Shown here piece after piece: positions 63,987 to 64,000 of a stretch of DNA of 64,000 nucleotides (positions are counted from its first letter, which is position 1; each line of letters starts with the position of its first letter). The DNA is from Brachybacterium phenoliresistens. Lineage in GTDB: Bacteria; Actinomycetota; Actinomycetes; Actinomycetales; Dermabacteraceae. Location: assembly GCF_000576425.1 (NCBI RefSeq), contig NZ_KK069988.1:41961-105960 (forward strand), given 5' to 3'. The notes under the pieces were generated by a model that had not been told where the DNA came from, did no database searches, and saw only the letters and a program-made list of their open reading frames with translations. A program made the translations under genes and the position numbers.

Positions 63987-64000
63987 GACGCCGCCGCGGC

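Overview
This 64 kb window is a very GC-rich bacterial chromosome segment, densely packed with genes, with many 1-14 bp start/stop overlaps and many GTG starts. The content fits a high-GC actinobacterium: the GlgE maltosyltransferase route, a GatCAB amidotransferase, an IdeR/DmdR-type iron box, a desferrioxamine-type siderophore operon, a SirA-type sulfite reductase, and the actinobacterial gene order cysteine desulfurase - mnmA - MetE-like - ligA - gatCAB - ilvBN - ilvC - serA - leuB. A long insertion in LigA of the kind I recall from Micrococcales suggests that order, perhaps a Brachybacterium/Dermabacteraceae relative. That placement is inference. I see no IS element, prophage, CRISPR array, tRNA or rRNA.

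Layout. 0-1.6 kb: end of an unknown protein and a CXXC-less thioredoxin/TPR protein. 1.7-8.3 kb (minus): glycogen operon glgX-glgE-glgB. 8.5-13.9 kb (plus): MoxR ATPase, DUF58, two von Willebrand A membrane proteins and accessory proteins. 13.9-17.3 kb: cysteine desulfurase, mnmA and a MetE/UROD-like protein. 17.4-20.9 kb: a block of transporter, regulators, hydrolase and acetyltransferase that separates this cluster from ligA. 21-29.6 kb: ligA, a small kinase-like protein, an XRE regulator divergent from a methionine aminopeptidase, an NTF2-like protein, an acetyltransferase and gatCAB. 29.7-34 kb: a TetR/MFS pair and an aminotransferase/omega-amidase pair. 34.1-40.1 kb: the iron-box-controlled siderophore operon, with desC and desD fused, and a MmyB-type regulator. 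40.2-43.2 kb: ilvD and an epoxide hydrolase. 43.2-50.6 kb (minus): assimilatory sulfate reduction (sulfite reductase, cysH, cysD, cysN), a TauE-type exporter, and a siroheme enzyme fusion. 50.7-54.4 kb: ilvB, ilvN and ilvC behind a leader-peptide attenuator. 54.4-57.2 kb: a drug-type ABC exporter with a TetR regulator. 57.2-62.8 kb: serA, leuB, ilvE and cimA. 62.9-64 kb: strong hairpins, an ABM-family monooxygenase and a GcvR-like ACT protein.

How the genes work together. The window carries most of branched-chain amino acid synthesis (ilvB, N, C, D, E, cimA, leuB) plus serA. Sulfate is reduced through APS to sulfide, with the cofactor-making SUMT/chelatase fusion in the same strand run; sulfide and serine both feed cysteine. 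Cysteine desulfurase and MnmA link cysteine sulfur to tRNA thiolation. The siderophore cluster makes a hydroxamate of desferrioxamine type from lysine.

A recurrent regulatory theme is a -10-like hexamer 5-8 nt before the start codon with no Shine-Dalgarno, at about 15 genes. This indicates leaderless mRNAs. Several divergent regulator/target pairs also have clear dyads or repeats over these promoters. I found no convincing wholly new multi-gene system. The best leads are the 14-bp triple repeat between the XRE regulator and map, the desC-desD fusion, the SUMT-chelatase fusion without a dehydrogenase, and the long-spacer promoter at the MerR/hydrolase pair.
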